From the NCBI GenBank assembly GCA_031254555.1, contig JAIRUF010000137.1, positions 1 to 5,098 on the forward strand: a stretch of DNA of 5,098 nucleotides, given 5' to 3'. The stretch comes from Oscillospiraceae bacterium (GTDB taxonomy: Bacteria; Bacillota; Clostridia; Oscillospirales; Acutalibacteraceae). Below, in pieces: positions 4,274 to 5,098 of this stretch (the first letter of the stretch is position 1; each line of letters starts with the position of its first letter). The notes beneath the pieces were generated by a model. It did no database searches. It was not told the origin of the DNA and saw only the letters and a list, made by a program, of their open reading frames with translations. A program made the position numbers and the translations under genes.

Positions 4274-5098
4274 ATCTTTATACTGCGACTGTATAAATTT
4301 TTCAATGTCATTCCAGGCGGCTTCGCTTTCCGGGATTAAGTCGCCGAAAAACTGCCAGGAGTGGAACATTCCCTCATAGCGTATAAGCTTTGAATTCACT
4401 CCCTGTGAAATTGCTTTTTGATGAATGTTTATAGAGTCGCTTTCAAGCATCTCATGTGTTCCGACAAGCAAAAGCATATCGGGAAATCCCTCAAGCGAGC
4501 CAAAAAGCGGAGACAGATATGGATCTTTGGTATCAGCTTTACCCGGGTAAACAGGTGAAAACTTTTTAACCACATCCTCAGGGGGCTGACCTTTTAGCAG
4601 ACCGAACATAGGGTCTTTATATAAGTTATAGGTGAATGAATCCCCGGCCAGCGTGTAATCAGAGCAAGCGGAGATACAGATGATGGCTTTTGGAAGCGCG
4701 TATCCTTCATCGCGCAATTTTGCAGTTAGGGCAAGCGTGAGGTTCCCTCCCGCTGAATCCCCCACGATGATTATGTTTTTGGGGTTGTAATCGTTTTTTA
4801 AAAGCCACAGCCAGGAGGCAAAAGCGTCATCTAAAGCGCTCGGATAGGTTTTAGGGTATACTCTGTAGTTTAAATTTGCTATCTGGGCCTTTTCCCCGCT
4901 TCTCTTGGAGAGTTCAACAGATATATCCCTGTAATTTTTAGAGAGCGGCAGAATATAACCCCCGCCGTGTATATGCAAGATAAGCTTATCACTCTTGGAT
5001 TTTTTGTTTTTTAGCAGTTCCAGTTCGGCTTTTTCTACCTGGTACACCGTGTTGTCGTACCCCAAAGGAGGGTTCCAGTCAAATCCCTTTCCGTTAAG
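4271..5098 (-). CDS. Alpha/beta hydrolase fold-3 (HSL/Aes-like) esterase, 5' partial
   Basis: The reading frame is open to the right edge, so 275 C-terminal residues are visible and the start is outside. The TTG at 5065-5063 is an internal Leu codon, not a start: the upstream residues LNGKGFDWNPP continue in frame and no RBS is seen. The family hydrolyses carboxylic esters, often short acyl chains, in the cytoplasm. Evidence: HIHGGGY near 4975-4955, the oxyanion-hole motif of the hormone-sensitive-lipase family; GDSAGG with nucleophile Ser at 4756-4754; DPYLSPLFG, typical of the family; and GMFHSWQFF with catalytic His at 4363-4361. The acid is expected in VGTHEMLESD (about 4465-4436), where the usual D-P-L-x-D form is replaced. 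The C-terminus is complete. The substrate is unknown; a small-molecule esterase or deacetylase is the reasonable limit. Confidence 0.93.
   Translation of the reverse strand, partial: LNGKGFDWNPPLGYDNTVYQVEKAELELLKNKKSKSDKLILHIHGGGYILPLSKNYRDISVELSKRSGEKAQIANLNYRVYPKTYPSALDDAFASWLWLLKNDYNPKNIIIVGDSAGGNLTLALTAKLRDEGYALPKAIICISACSDYTLAGDSFTYNLYKDPMFGLLKGQPPEDVVKKFSPVYPGKADTKDPYLSPLFGSLEGFPDMLLLVGTHEMLESDSINIHQKAISQGVNSKLIRYEGMFHSWQFFGDLIPESEAAWNDIEKFIQSQYKD

Noticed and set aside
5063..5065. TTG as the start of the hydrolase
   Set aside because: The frame stays open upstream to the window edge with plausible family sequence, and there is no RBS before the TTG, so the gene is simply cut by the window.

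Overview
The window looks like chromosomal DNA from a low-to-moderate GC Gram-positive bacterium of the Clostridia. The evidence is a Firmicutes-type 5S rRNA, strong GGAGG-type ribosome binding sites, a lipobox lipoprotein, short intrinsic terminators with T runs, and frequent AGG, ATA and AGA codons. I cannot name a genus from the sequence alone.

Layout. (1) Bases 1-2352, + strand: the 3' part of an AMP-forming acyl-CoA synthetase, then a xylose-isomerase-like TIM-barrel protein, then a deoxycytidylate (dCMP) deaminase 4 bp further on. They are closely spaced and probably co-transcribed from a promoter left of the window. (2) Bases 2353-2478: back-to-back intrinsic terminators separating this run from a convergent gene. 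(3) Bases 2479-3516, - strand: a secreted lipoprotein that looks like a SurA/PrsA-type foldase with a degenerate parvulin region. Its own sigma-A-like promoter and strong RBS fix the start at 3462. (4) Bases 3609-3855, - strand: a solitary 5S rRNA gene with its own UP-like A/T tracts, promoter, leader and terminator. No 23S gene lies upstream of it in the window. (5) Bases 3868-4008: a non-coding, MITE/REP-like repeat with two 28-bp direct copies (24/28 identical, 99 bp apart), nested inverted repeats and 8-bp terminal inverted repeats. (6) Bases 4065-4184, + strand: an unlisted 39-codon ORF for a small secreted or membrane peptide, with a strong RBS and an extended -10 promoter that lies inside the right arm of the repeat. 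(7) Bases 4251-5098, - strand: a bidirectional terminator-like hairpin and an HSL-family alpha/beta hydrolase whose 5' end is outside the window.

The metabolic genes are ordinary housekeeping or accessory enzymes and do not form an obvious single pathway. The part most worth a second look is 3600-4270: a self-contained orphan 5S unit beside a repeat element that appears to supply the promoter for a tiny, unrecognised export-type peptide. I see no CRISPR array, tRNA, transposase, phage gene or recognised defence system.
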